From contig NC_037639.1 in the NCBI RefSeq assembly GCF_003254395.2, positions 15,540,537 to 15,604,536 of the forward strand: a stretch of DNA of 64,000 nucleotides. The letters run 5' to 3'. Source of the DNA: Apis mellifera (taxonomy: Eukaryota > Arthropoda > Insecta > Hymenoptera > Apidae). The position numbers and the translations under genes are program-made. Under the pieces are notes generated by a model, which saw nothing but the letters and a program-made list of their open reading frames with translations, did not search any database and was not told the DNA's origin. This document shows, in pieces, positions 39,201 to 49,800 of the stretch. Every line of letters starts with the position of its first letter. Position 1 is the stretch's first letter.

Positions 39201-42200
39201 CGACCCCCCTTTTCCCCGTGAGGAGGCTCTTCAACAACTGATCCGTCCTCTCGAAGCTCTTGCTCACTTGCCCGTTCTGAAAGTCGATGCTACTTTTCTT
39301 CATCGTTGCTGCGGCCGGCGGCGACACCGAAAACAACGAGGCGGAGTTGCACAGGGTGGGGGGCGGTGACTCCCTCGGCTGCTTCGTTTCGCCTTCCTTC
39401 CTCTCCCCGCTACTATCGATCATCCTTTTCACCATCACCACGGGTCCCGCGCCGGAATGATTCCCCTCCACCAGGGCGTGTTTGAACGTTCTCTCGTTAA
39501 CGACCACCACGCCGCTATCGCTCTGCGTCCCGTCCGCTCTCGTTTTCCCGCACGCTACTGCCATCTCTTTTATCCTATCGTAACAAGCCCTGGTCGGGTG
39601 AAGTGAGAACGCGGTCAGCACGCATTCCCGAGCTATGCCTATATTGCTCCCGACCACGTCGGCCAGTTTGAGGAATTGCGTGCTCAAACGTTTCGCCGTC
39701 TCGCGCACCTTTTCCGTGTCGGACTTGGCCTTCTGACTCTCCAATTCGTTCATGTCCGTGGTCAACGCCCTTATGTACAACTCGATCACCAGGGTCTTTA
39801 CGCTGTCGCCGAACTGTAATTAGAGAGAGAGAAAAAAAAAAGGAAACAAAATGAAACCTCCTCTTTTTCTTTCCTTCGTTTTCCTCGAGCGATAACCGGT
39901 CTCGGGGGAGAGAAAATGCGTATTTAACTTACGTGTTTAACGAGCACCGCGCAAAATATATAGATGTGTTGAGCGCTCTCCGCAGGCTCGATCAATTTCC
40001 TTATCATCCCGGGTAACGTGGGCTCCACGTCCTTCAATTTCGAGTGCAATAATGCCCAAGAGTTTAGAATCTGTTCCAAAATGTTGGCGCCCGTCTCGGG
40101 CACGGGCCTCACCATGCCGGCTGTGACCAGATACTGGGCGACCAATTCGGCAGCCTTTATAGAATTCCTCCACACACGCGCGGTTCCGTACTTGGTCGGT
40201 CTTTCGCCGCTTAACCGTTGGACCAATTCCAATCCGTCGCTGAGATCCATTAATTTTAACTGAAAAAAAATCCAAACCTGTACCCTTTTTTTCTAAGGAT
40301 CGTAATAATAGATCCCAAGATATTTCTCCAGGAGGATCTACTATCCCGAGGATATACTCACTTGAGCGAATATATCCTGCGTGCGTTTCAATTTATACAA
40401 GAGGACAATGTAAACGTCGATCATGTAATGAACGTGATGCGAGTCGGACAGGGAGCGCAACCGATCGCTTCGCCGGAGGGAGCGTACGCAGGCGGCGGCG
40501 AGGTTCACCGCTATGTCCTCGCAGCGGTCCTCGCAAAGTATTTTCAACCTCATTGTAAGCAGTTCACCTTTCTCCGAACAGCAGAATTCTGTCGATCGAG
40601 ATTATTATTATTATTATTTGGAAAAACCTGCTCTCTGAATTTCGATCGAGCAGGAGGAGAGGATTTTAAAGAGAAATTTACCCTCCTCATGTTCGGAATC
40701 CGGTTGCCCGTTAAGTATGCTGTCGAGAGCTGGATGAGTCCATGGATTGTGCACCAGAGCTATCAGGGCAGTGCACCAGGGTGCAGCGGGGTGTTGCACC
40801 AGGTGGGACGCGCACCTCTGCAACGTTACACTGAGGTGGGTCTTCGTCGCGGGTGACAACTTGGGCCACTCCCCGCGCAGTACCAATTTCAACGTGTGCC
40901 TGTACGTGGAAAAAAGCGTAGGAAAGTAAAATCGGAGGGGGGAGGGGGGGAGATCAACGTATACCTGGTTTAGTATATCTACTCACTTGTGAGCCCATTC
41001 TATGAGAGACTGGGTGGCCTCTGGCGTTGCCCCGGGAATGAAATTGGTGACATGCTCCCAGGCGGACAGAAGTGCATTCACCTTGTCGCCGTACTTCTTT
41101 TTGCTGTCACTCAGTGTCGCTTCAAGCCCCTACAAATCAGCCGTCGATTAAACACACAAGTGGAAACGCGCCTTGTTCGGAGGGGGGAGAAGGGGAGGGG
41201 GAAGGGTACGGAGTCGAGTAATCCACTTTTCGTTACGATTCTATGTTATAATTATAATTCGTAAGTCATCGATCGCCACAAAGTTCGAATTCATAATTGG
41301 ATCATAATTATCAATCATGAACAAAGCGTTAAATCCTTGGAGAAAAGGTAGGAACGAAATTTTGTATCGATAGATAAGAATATCGATATCGATCGATCAA
41401 TGAAACGAAATCTAGAAATATCGAAAATTGTTCCGAAAGATCTTCGTTCGAACGAAAGGAATAAACTAAAAGTGAATGGAAACCTATAATGATGACGAGA
41501 ATATAGAGCGAAGAATGAAAGGAGAAAATCTAGAAAAAAAATTAGCGATTAAATTTAATTCGTTTCGATAAATATCGGCAGTTGAACGTTTCGAAAGATC
41601 CTCGTTCGAAAGAAAATTTACGAAAGGAATAAACTAAGAGTGAATGGAAACCTATGATGATGACGAAAATATAGAGCGAAGAATGAAAGAAGATATGAAA
41701 TGAACGAAATATAGCAAAAAAATTAGTGATTAAATTTAATTCGTTCGTTTCGATAAATATCGGCAGTTGAATATTTCGAAAGATCCTTATTCGAACGAAA
41801 ATTTACGAAAGGAATAAAAAAATGGAAACCTGATGATAATGACGAGAATGAAAGGAGAAATGAAATTTAGAAAAAAAATTAGCGATTAAATTTAATTCGT
41901 TCGTTTCGATAAATATCGAACGTTTCGAAAGATCTTTGTTCGAACGAAAATTTATCGAAAGGAATAAACTAAGAATGAATGGAAACCTATAATGATGACG
42001 AGAATATAGAGCGAAGAATGAAAGAAGAAATGAAATCTAGAAAAAAAATTGGCGATTAAATTTAATTCGTTTCGATAAATATAGAGCGAAGAATGAAAGA
42101 AGAAATGAAATCTAGAAAAAAAATTGGCGATCAAATTTAATTCGTTTCGATAAATATCGGCAGTTGAATGTTTCGAAAGATTCTCGAAAATTTACGAGAG

Positions 42201-45200
42201 AAATAAACTAAGAATAAAACCTATGATGCTTCTTAATGATGTTTTGTTCAATTAACGAGAATATAGAGCGAAAATGAAAGGAGAAATTAGCCGATAATGC
42301 GCTACTTGATTTGTAAATAAAGAGGTTAACTTCTCAAGCGGATCTTGACTCGAGATGTTTTCGTCTCTCTCTCTCTCGACGAGAATCAATTCGCGTTCCG
42401 AAAACAAACGGGAAACGAGGAAGGGAGGGGAGAATTAACGGATATTAGAAAACAACGTACGGAATTAAAACGCGGGTAAAAGAAAAAAACAAAATAAAAA
42501 AATCGATGGAAAAATTGTTTGGAACTCTGCGAAGAAAAAAAGTTTCAATTGGAAAGGAGTTAATTTCGAAGGCATACCATTCGCGAGCCGAACCATCGGT
42601 TACTTACAGCCAACTCACCCGATCTTACTTTTGCGTAACTTTCCCCATTTGCAACTTCCGCGCGGCGTTCACGAGCAACTACCCTGCAGCATCGAGAAAC
42701 CTTCCTTTCCCTCCCCCCTTTCCACCATATATCTCTTTGCTTATTCCTTGCCTATCTCGTCCCTCGAATTTTGCACCTCTCTCTCTCACACACACACACT
42801 TCGATCAAATTTCTTCGTTTCCGTTTCCTTAGCTCGTATAAATTAGAAAGAAGAAAAAAAAATCGTTCGAGAATCGAGAAGATAATTATCAAACGATATC
42901 GATCGATTTTCATTTCTTTCCTTCCTCTAGTTTTCTCTAATTCTCCGTCATCGTAACGAAGTAACGTATAACCGTGACCCTGTAACGGAAACCGACAGAA
43001 CGAACAGAGAAAGAGAGAGAGAGAAATTCGATACGTCGCGCGTGAAGGATTTCCGATACCTAACTTTTACATCGAAACTTTTCAATAATGCAATTCTTAT
43101 ACACGCGGCCCGTCACAGCCTTTCGCTGAAATTCTATCAACTTCCTTCTGTTATCAAATCGAATTCCACCATCGAACGGTGCAACTTGGGTCGGTCTCCC
43201 GATTCGAATGTTTGCGCGAGCTTACGCGCCTCTCCCCCACTCCACTCCACTGCACTGCCAAAGACTCGACTCGAGGGCAGATTTGGAGTGGCGCGTTTTT
43301 CAAAGACTTGGGCCCACTTGCTTATATCCATCGAGTGCGAATGTTGCTCGCAAGGTGGCAGAAAGAAGCGTGTATCGCATTCACGCGCTTCGAAATCGGT
43401 CGAGACGGTCAGAGAAAACGATGTTTCTTTTCGAAACAACGGATTACTCTCCTATTCGTATCATCGAACGCCATCTATCGTCTTATGTTTCGTATTTAAA
43501 CAGGTCGGATATCTTAAAATCGAAGAGAGATCACGTGTTTGATTACCCATATAGCTTGATAACAATCTCACGAGAGAAGTTTTATTCGTGAATTGAAAGC
43601 AATCGAAAGCTACGAAATTGATCGAGAATAGTCAGCGATTTCTTTTTGAAACAACGGATTATTCTTCTATTCGTAAACGTTGAACGCCATCTATCGTCTC
43701 ACGTTAAACGTTTCATACGAATTTAAACAATATCGGATATCTCAAAATCGAAGAGAAATTTAAATGTTCATCATACCTTGATAAAATTTTCACGAGAGGT
43801 TTTCATTCATGAATCGAAAACAATCGAAAGCTTCTAAATCGATCGAGAATAGTCAACAATGTCTTTTCGAAACAGCGGATTATTCTTTTATTCGTAAACA
43901 TCGAACGCCATCTATCGTCTCACGTACGGTTAAACCTTTCGTACGAATTTAAACAAGTCAGATATCTCAAAATCGAAAAGAGATTATGCGTCTGATTACT
44001 CATATATCTTGATAACATTGCCACGAGAGAAATTTCACTCGTAAATCGAAAATAATCGAAAGCTTCGAAATTTATCGAAAATAGTTAGCAATCTCTTTTC
44101 GAAATAGCGAATTATTCTTTTATTCGTAATCATCGAACGCCATCTATCGTTTCACGTACGATTTCGTACGAATTTAAGCAAGTCGGATATCTCAAAATCG
44201 AAAAGAGATCACGTATCTGATTACCTATATCTTGATAACATTGTCACGAGAGAAATTTCACTCGTAAATCGAAAATAATCGAAATCTTTGGAATTTATCG
44301 AGAATAGTCAGCGATTTCTTTCCGAAATAACGGATTATTCTTCTATTCGTAAACATCGAACGCCATTTATCGTTTCACGTACGATTTCGTACGAATTTAA
44401 GCAAGTCGGATATCTCAAAATCGAAAAGAGATCACGTATCTGATTACCTATATCTTGATAACATTATCACGAGAGAAATTTCACTCGTAAATCGAAAATA
44501 ATCGAAACCTTTGAAATTTATCGAGAATAGTCAGCGATTTCTTTCCGAAATAACAGATTATTCTTCTATTCGTAAACATCGAACGCCATCTATCGTTTCA
44601 CGTACGGTTTCGTATGAATTTAAACAAGTCGGATATCTCAAAAGAGATCACGTGTCTGATCTTGATAACATTCTCACGAAAGAAGTTTCATTCGTGAATC
44701 GAAAGCTTCGAAATTTATCGAGAATAGTCAACGATCTCTTTTCGAAACAACGGATTATTCTTCTATTCTATATAAACATCGAACGCCATCTGTCATTTCA
44801 CGTACGGTTAAACGTTTCGTACTATTCGTAACAGATCGAATATCTTAAAATCGAAGAAATCTAATTGTTCATCATACCTTGATAAAATTTTCACGAGAGA
44901 AAATTTTCATTTATGAATCGAAAGCAATCGAAAGTTTCGTAATTTATCGAGAATAGTCAGCGATCTCTTTTCGAAACAACGGATTATTTTTCTATTCTTA
45001 CGAATGTTACCATCGAACGCCATCTGTCGTTTCACGAGCGGTTAAACGTTTCATACCATTCGTACGAATTTAAACAGAACGGATATCTTAAAATCGAAGA
45101 GAAATCTAATTGTTCATCATACCTTGATAAAATTTTCATGAGAGAAGGTTTTCATTCGAAAGCAATCGAAAACTTCGTAATTTATCGAGAATAGTCAGCG

Positions 45201-46124
45201 ATTTCTTTTCGAAACGACGGATTATTTTTCTATTTGTAAACGTCGAACGCCATCTGTTGTTTCATGTACGGTTAAACGTTTCATACCATTCGTACGAACT
45301 TAAACAGATCGGATATCTTAAAATCGAAGAGAAATCTAATTGTTCATCATACCTTGATAAAATTTTCACGAGAAAAGCTTTTCATTCGTCAATCGAAAGC
45401 AATCGAAAACTTCGTAATTTATCGAGAATAGTCAGCGATTTTCGAAACAACGGATCACTCTTCTATTCTAAACATCGAACGCCATCTATCGTTTCACGAG
45501 CGGTTAAACGTTTCATACTATTCGTACGAATTTAAAGAGATCGGATATCTTAAAATCGAAGAGAAATTTAATTATTCATCATACCTTGATAAAATTTTCA
45601 CGAGAGAAGGTTTTCATTCGTCAATCGAAAGCAATCGAAAGCTTCGTAATTTATCGAGAATAGTCAGCGATTTCTTTTCGAAACGACGGATTATTCTTCT
45701 ATTTGTAAACGTCAAACGCCATCTATCGTCTCACGTGCGCGGTTAAACGTTTCGTACGAATTTAAGCAGATCGGATATCTTAAAATCGAAGCGAGATCCG
45801 ACTAACCACCATATTTTGAGAGATTTTCATTAGTAAATCGAAGATTCAAATTATGTTTCGACAGAGCAAAAAGAAATGATAGAAAAAGAGAGAGAGAGAG
45901 AAAATGATATCAAAGACAGAGGTCGTTGCGAAACAATTCGAAGGGGGGGAAAGAAACGAAGCTTAAGAACAGAATAGACCGTTTTCTTCTCGTGGCGAGA
46001 CGAACCCTCTCTCTCTCTCTCTCTGTGTCTCTACCAAAGGAAGAAAGAAATGGCGAGGGAGGGAGGGAAGGGGCAAGTGAAGCAGTATCCTCACCACGCA
46101 CGACTTTTGGATGTGCGAAGACAT
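32054..46124 (-). CDS. Large Ser/Gln-rich nuclear-type protein, family not identified
   Basis: Seven exons join in phase: 46124-46095 (start inferred), 41129-40987, 40899-40682, 40588-40362, 40259-39933, 39813-33963 and 33894-32054 (8637 nt, 2878 aa). Residues about 11-410 are helical, Leu/Ala-rich and look like stacked helices (for example SAWEHVTNFI, CASHLVQHPAAPW, MRLKILCEDRCEDIAVNLAA, IARECVLTAFSLHP). They faintly recall the N-terminal helical region of RLF/ZNF292/ZNF654. A CPLHP...CFNCG cluster near residue 535 could bind zinc. The rest is Ser/Thr/Pro/Gln/Asn-rich with poly-Q (plus-strand positions about 34100-34120, 35925-35970 and 36163-36213), a His run (about 34065-34100) and a Gly run (about 36899-36930). 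The tail is basic with KKGCACCNG and several K/R clusters, suggesting nuclear location. GC content is far above that of neighbouring genes. A transcription or chromatin role is a guess. Confidence 0.8.
41395..42290. repeat. Tandem array, about 165-bp unit, ~5 copies
   Basis: The segment GGAAACCTATAATGATGACG and variants recurs at about 41478, 41646, 41824 and 41981, with a degenerate copy near 42215. Units also share ATAGAGCGAAGAATGAAAG, TTAGCGATTAAATTTAATTC and TTTCGATAAATATCGGCAG. An internal 75-bp duplication (42004 and 42079) makes the last spacing longer. The array lies in the first coding intron of the large gene. Confidence 0.88.
43390..45845. repeat. Tandem array, about 225-bp unit, ~11 copies
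   Basis: AACGCCATCTATCG or a close variant starts near 43465, 43682, 43907, 44136, 44358, 44581, 44786, 45015, 45248, 45478 and 45716 (steps 205-238 bp). Each unit also carries GAATAGTCAGCGATTTC, CGAAACAACGGATTATTC, a CGTACGAATTTAAAC block, TCGGATATCTTAAAATCGAA and CTTGATAAAATTTTCACGAG. Copies differ by small indels and substitutions. The array is inside the intron 41130-46094 of the large gene and has no coding character. Confidence 0.93.
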
Positions 46125-46829
46125 TCAGAGGGGTGGTCGAGCTGATCGGTGATACAGCAGCAGTAATAGCGAAGTATGGATGGAGAGAACGTTTGGTGGT
46201 GGTGGTCGGCGAGGCTGGTAAAAGATATTCTTTCTTCCCGGATCAAAGGATAAGGCAAGGTGTAGTGACGCGACTTTCCTCGGCGTCGCTCGCGGCGCGG
46301 CGGCGTCCGATCCTCTTCCTTCACCGCTGCTGCTGCTGCTGCTGCTGCTCCTCCTCCTCCTCCTCCTTCTCCTCCTCCTCCGTTGTTGTTGTTGTTCGTC
46401 CGTAGGTGGCGGTGAGCTGGCGGCAGGGGTAGGGGCAGGGCTCGTAGCGGACATCAGCGACCTTCGCAGCCCCCCAAAGTTCGACGATATTATCCCCGAT
46501 CACCGGAAAATCCGTGGACGATGCCCCTCTACGAGACCGGCCTCCTCCTCCTCTCTTCCCTCTCCCCTTCCCCTTCCCCTTCCCTCTGCCTACTACTTTC
46601 CTCCCTTTCTTCCGTTTTCTTATCTCCGCCAGTCTTCCCTCTTTCTTCTTTCTCCTCCTCCTCCTCCTCCTCCACCCCCTCCTCCTCCTCCTCCTCCTCC
46701 TCCGCCTCCTCCTCCCTCGTTCTTCACCGCCCTCCTCTTCCGGGTTATCTTCCGCTCCTCTCACGCGGTGCGCCCTCCACGCCACTACCAACTGTACCCC
46801 AGCGTCGTTGCCCGCTGTACCACTGTCAT
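46095..46829 (-). other. Probable 5'UTR exon (with first 10 codons) of the large gene
   Basis: On the minus strand a TTTTGCAG acceptor ends at 46830 and a GTGAGG donor starts at 46094. Splicing that donor to the acceptor at 41130 puts ATG 46124 (M-S-S-H-I-Q-K-S-C-V) in frame with GLEATLSDSKKKYGD. The exon contains GGA/GAG and CAG runs (plus-strand CTC/CCT and CTG at about 46330-46380 and 46650-46715). Upstream exons must lie further right. The model rests on splice signals and phase only. Confidence 0.5.
46125..46454 (-). other. 109-codon upstream ORF ending directly at the proposed start codon
   Basis: ATG at 46454 opens a frame MSATSPAPTPAASS, then Gln, Arg and Ser homopolymers from trinucleotide repeats. 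It stops at TGA 46127-46125, immediately followed by ATG 46124. Both ORFs are in the same frame. It is best read as a uORF; stop-codon readthrough would extend the large protein at its N-terminus. Confidence 0.5.
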
Positions 46830-49800
46830 CTGCAAAACATCGAAACAACAACCATTCCATTATTTTTCCCTTTTATCGCTTCGACGTCGTTTTCTTCTTT
46901 TTTCTTTTTTTCTCTCGCGTTTTCCGTTCTTTTATATATATATATTGAAACGGATGAAAACGAATAAACGAGCGATATCGAGACGCTTGTATATTCCGTT
47001 GGCGCCCGACCTCTCCAATTCCTTCAACCGATAGCCAATTAGAGCGACGACCATGCGTGGAGAGGATCGAAACTGAAAAGAATTAACCGCGAAGAGGTGC
47101 CCTCTACCGCGCTTTCCCTCCCCTCCACCTCCCACTCCGCGCGGTACGAAAGTCCAAACTGTCCGGACAAGATCGCCCCCTACCTACCTACCTTTTTTCC
47201 TTCCTTCCTTCCTTCTTTCTCCTTCCCCCCACTCCGCTACCTTTGTTCCCAAACGGGAGGAAATACAATCACGCGCGAGAGGATCGAGGACTTTTCCTCG
47301 ATCCCTTTTTCACCGATGGAACCGTTTCCCGGGCATGCAGATTGGCCCGCGAAACGCTTTGTTATCGCGTTTCTCTTTCACCGAGTCCCATCCGAGTTGC
47401 CTCTTTCCCTACCACTTTAGAAAACGAACCACTTCCATCCATCCTTTTCATTCCCGTCCAAAGGAATATCTCCCCCCTCCCCGTCGGATCGAAGATCTGT
47501 CGTTTTCTTATTTTTTTGCCCGCGGGACGATAAATACGTTCGACGATGATCTGAATTCGAACGAGATCAATCCTAGCGTTGGAAAAGTTGGTCTATCCAG
47601 AGGAGAATAACAGCAGCCTCTCCCCCACTCCTTCGCTCGGCTATCTCGTTTCATCGGTCGCGAGACGTTTCGAGAAAGAGAGAAATGTTTAGCATCGATC
47701 GAAAAAAAAAATTGATTAAATAGAAGAGTGAAAAAAAAGGGGGAGAGGAGGAGAAAGAAGAAAAAAAAAGGGCGATATCGAGCATTCACAAGGTTTACCT
47801 TTATCGTGTAAGCGGATAAAAGTATTTTGTCGGTGAAATTCGGTAGCCCACGTTGACCGGATGAACGAAATCGAAAGAGAAAAAGAGAGAAAAAAGAGGC
47901 AGACTCGGTCGAGTCTTCTCGATGTTTTGCATAAGATTAATCCGAGCTTCCATTACTCTCGGAGGTTCGTGACGCGTGACCATTATTCTCCGTTCAACGA
48001 AACTAGAGCCCATTCCACTAGGTTCACAGTTATCCATCCGTTCTTTCACGATTCTATCTTGTACAGAGCTTTATTTCGCGTTTACTTCCCACCGAATCAT
48101 CTCCCTCTGTCGGGATTCACTTTCGAACGAAAGTGATAACATCTATTTCAAACATCCGTACCAATTCGAAAAGTTGGAAAATATTTGACGGACGGGATTT
48201 GCGTTACGTATATATCGAAAAACTGTTTAAGGCGAATTTAAAATTTCATACTTTTCACTTTGGACGTGGATGATTCGTAACGAAAGATGTAAAGTTTTCA
48301 TCCGAAGTGAACAAATTGGGCTTTGCTTTTGATGAATGGGTAATTGTAACCGAGTGACAATGACAGGTCTAAAACAGTTCAATAATAAATGAACAGCTGT
48401 TTAATTCGCGCAATTTTCGTCGAATAATTGTGCCAGGAAAGTTTAATAAGCGTGAAAATATTTTTGGAGACGAATAACGAAAATGACGAGCATCTTTGGA
48501 ATAATAAATAAAGAATTGAAAATTAGTGAATTGATTTCAATTATTGAACAAGTATAATAACTATTCCTAACTTTCTTCCTTCGGATTCACCGTAGATAAA
48601 TTATTCGCGATGAACGTTCAAAGTGAAAAAGTGTAAATTCAGCTTTAATTTGGGACGAAATTGTCGACCGACTAATAGCCCGATTTTTATCTCCAATATC
48701 GTAATGAACGACTCGTTATCTTTCTAATCGAGCGACAAATTTCGCTCATCCGTTTCTATCCAGCAGAAAATTCGTTTTTCCAACGTGAACGGGACGAGAG
48801 AAAAAAAACGGGCTCTATCGCACGGTAACTTTGTTGTTATGATATCAAGTTTCGAAGGGAAAGACGTTTGAAATTTTTCTTCGCTTCGGGCGAATTAACG
48901 ATATAACGCTATTCGAGTCCGAAGAAACAATTGCAGGCAAAGTGCTCGGATTCCGAACGCATTGGGATCGGGAACGACATCGTTCCGCGTTTTACGTCGC
49001 GCGCAAATTCGTCACGTGACCGGCCACGCAAATAGACGTATTTCTGTAGCAGCGTTGGTCACCGGCCGGCACGTTACTCGCATAAAACGTGGCCATTATA
49101 CCAACCGTCCAACTATCAACCGATGGATCACCGTTCGTCGAGTGATTTGCCACTTTTTACTCGACTCGAGAGAGAAAATGCCCGAGTATATCCTCTACTT
49201 TAATTTGTCGAATATATTGCGTGCCGCTCGAATATTCGTGCGCGGAGAATCTCGATACACGCTCGCAAGGACAAATCGAAATCTTCTGTAACGACCGTGT
49301 TGCGCAACCAAAATACGTACGTACTTACCGTCCGTCGGGAGAATAAAAACTATGGAGAGAGAGAAAAAAAAAAAAAAAATGCGAACTTACGTTTATTTTC
49401 TTTTTTCTTTTTAAATAATAATTTTCTTGACGTTGATGAAGTTCGAGCGAAATTAATTGGAATGCGATAATCGTAGAAATTACGAAGAGAAAAAGTGTCC
49501 TAAATTTCCCGGCCTGACGTTTCAGAACCGAGTGGAAAGTCGTTAAAAAACTATACCCGTTTTTTTCATTTCGACAAAAGACCACCTGTTGCCACGTAAC
49601 AGGTGATGCATCGGTGTAGAATCAGCCATGCGATTACCTTCATTTTCATTAACCACGTTTTTTCTCTCTCTCTCTCTCTCTCTCTCTTCCAGCATTAGTT
49701 CCATAAGTAACCGCATTTTCCAAGGACAGAAGATTTGTCTCTGATTTATTTATTCGCGATATTCTCGAACCATGGTTGCGCAAAGAATCGTAATCGAAAG

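Noticed and set aside
45257..45535. Short ORFs recurring in the 225-bp array (MFHVRLNVSY-type peptides)
   Set aside because: The same frame is interrupted by indels in most units, so no selection on a peptide is visible.
43390..45845. Regular repeats considered as a CRISPR-like array
   Set aside because: Whole 225-bp units are repeated without unique spacers, in an animal intron. This is a tandem satellite.
48962..49291. 109-codon ORF in CpG-containing DNA
   Set aside because: Basic, no recognisable motif, no splice support. CpG-rich DNA has few stops, so open frames of this size are expected.
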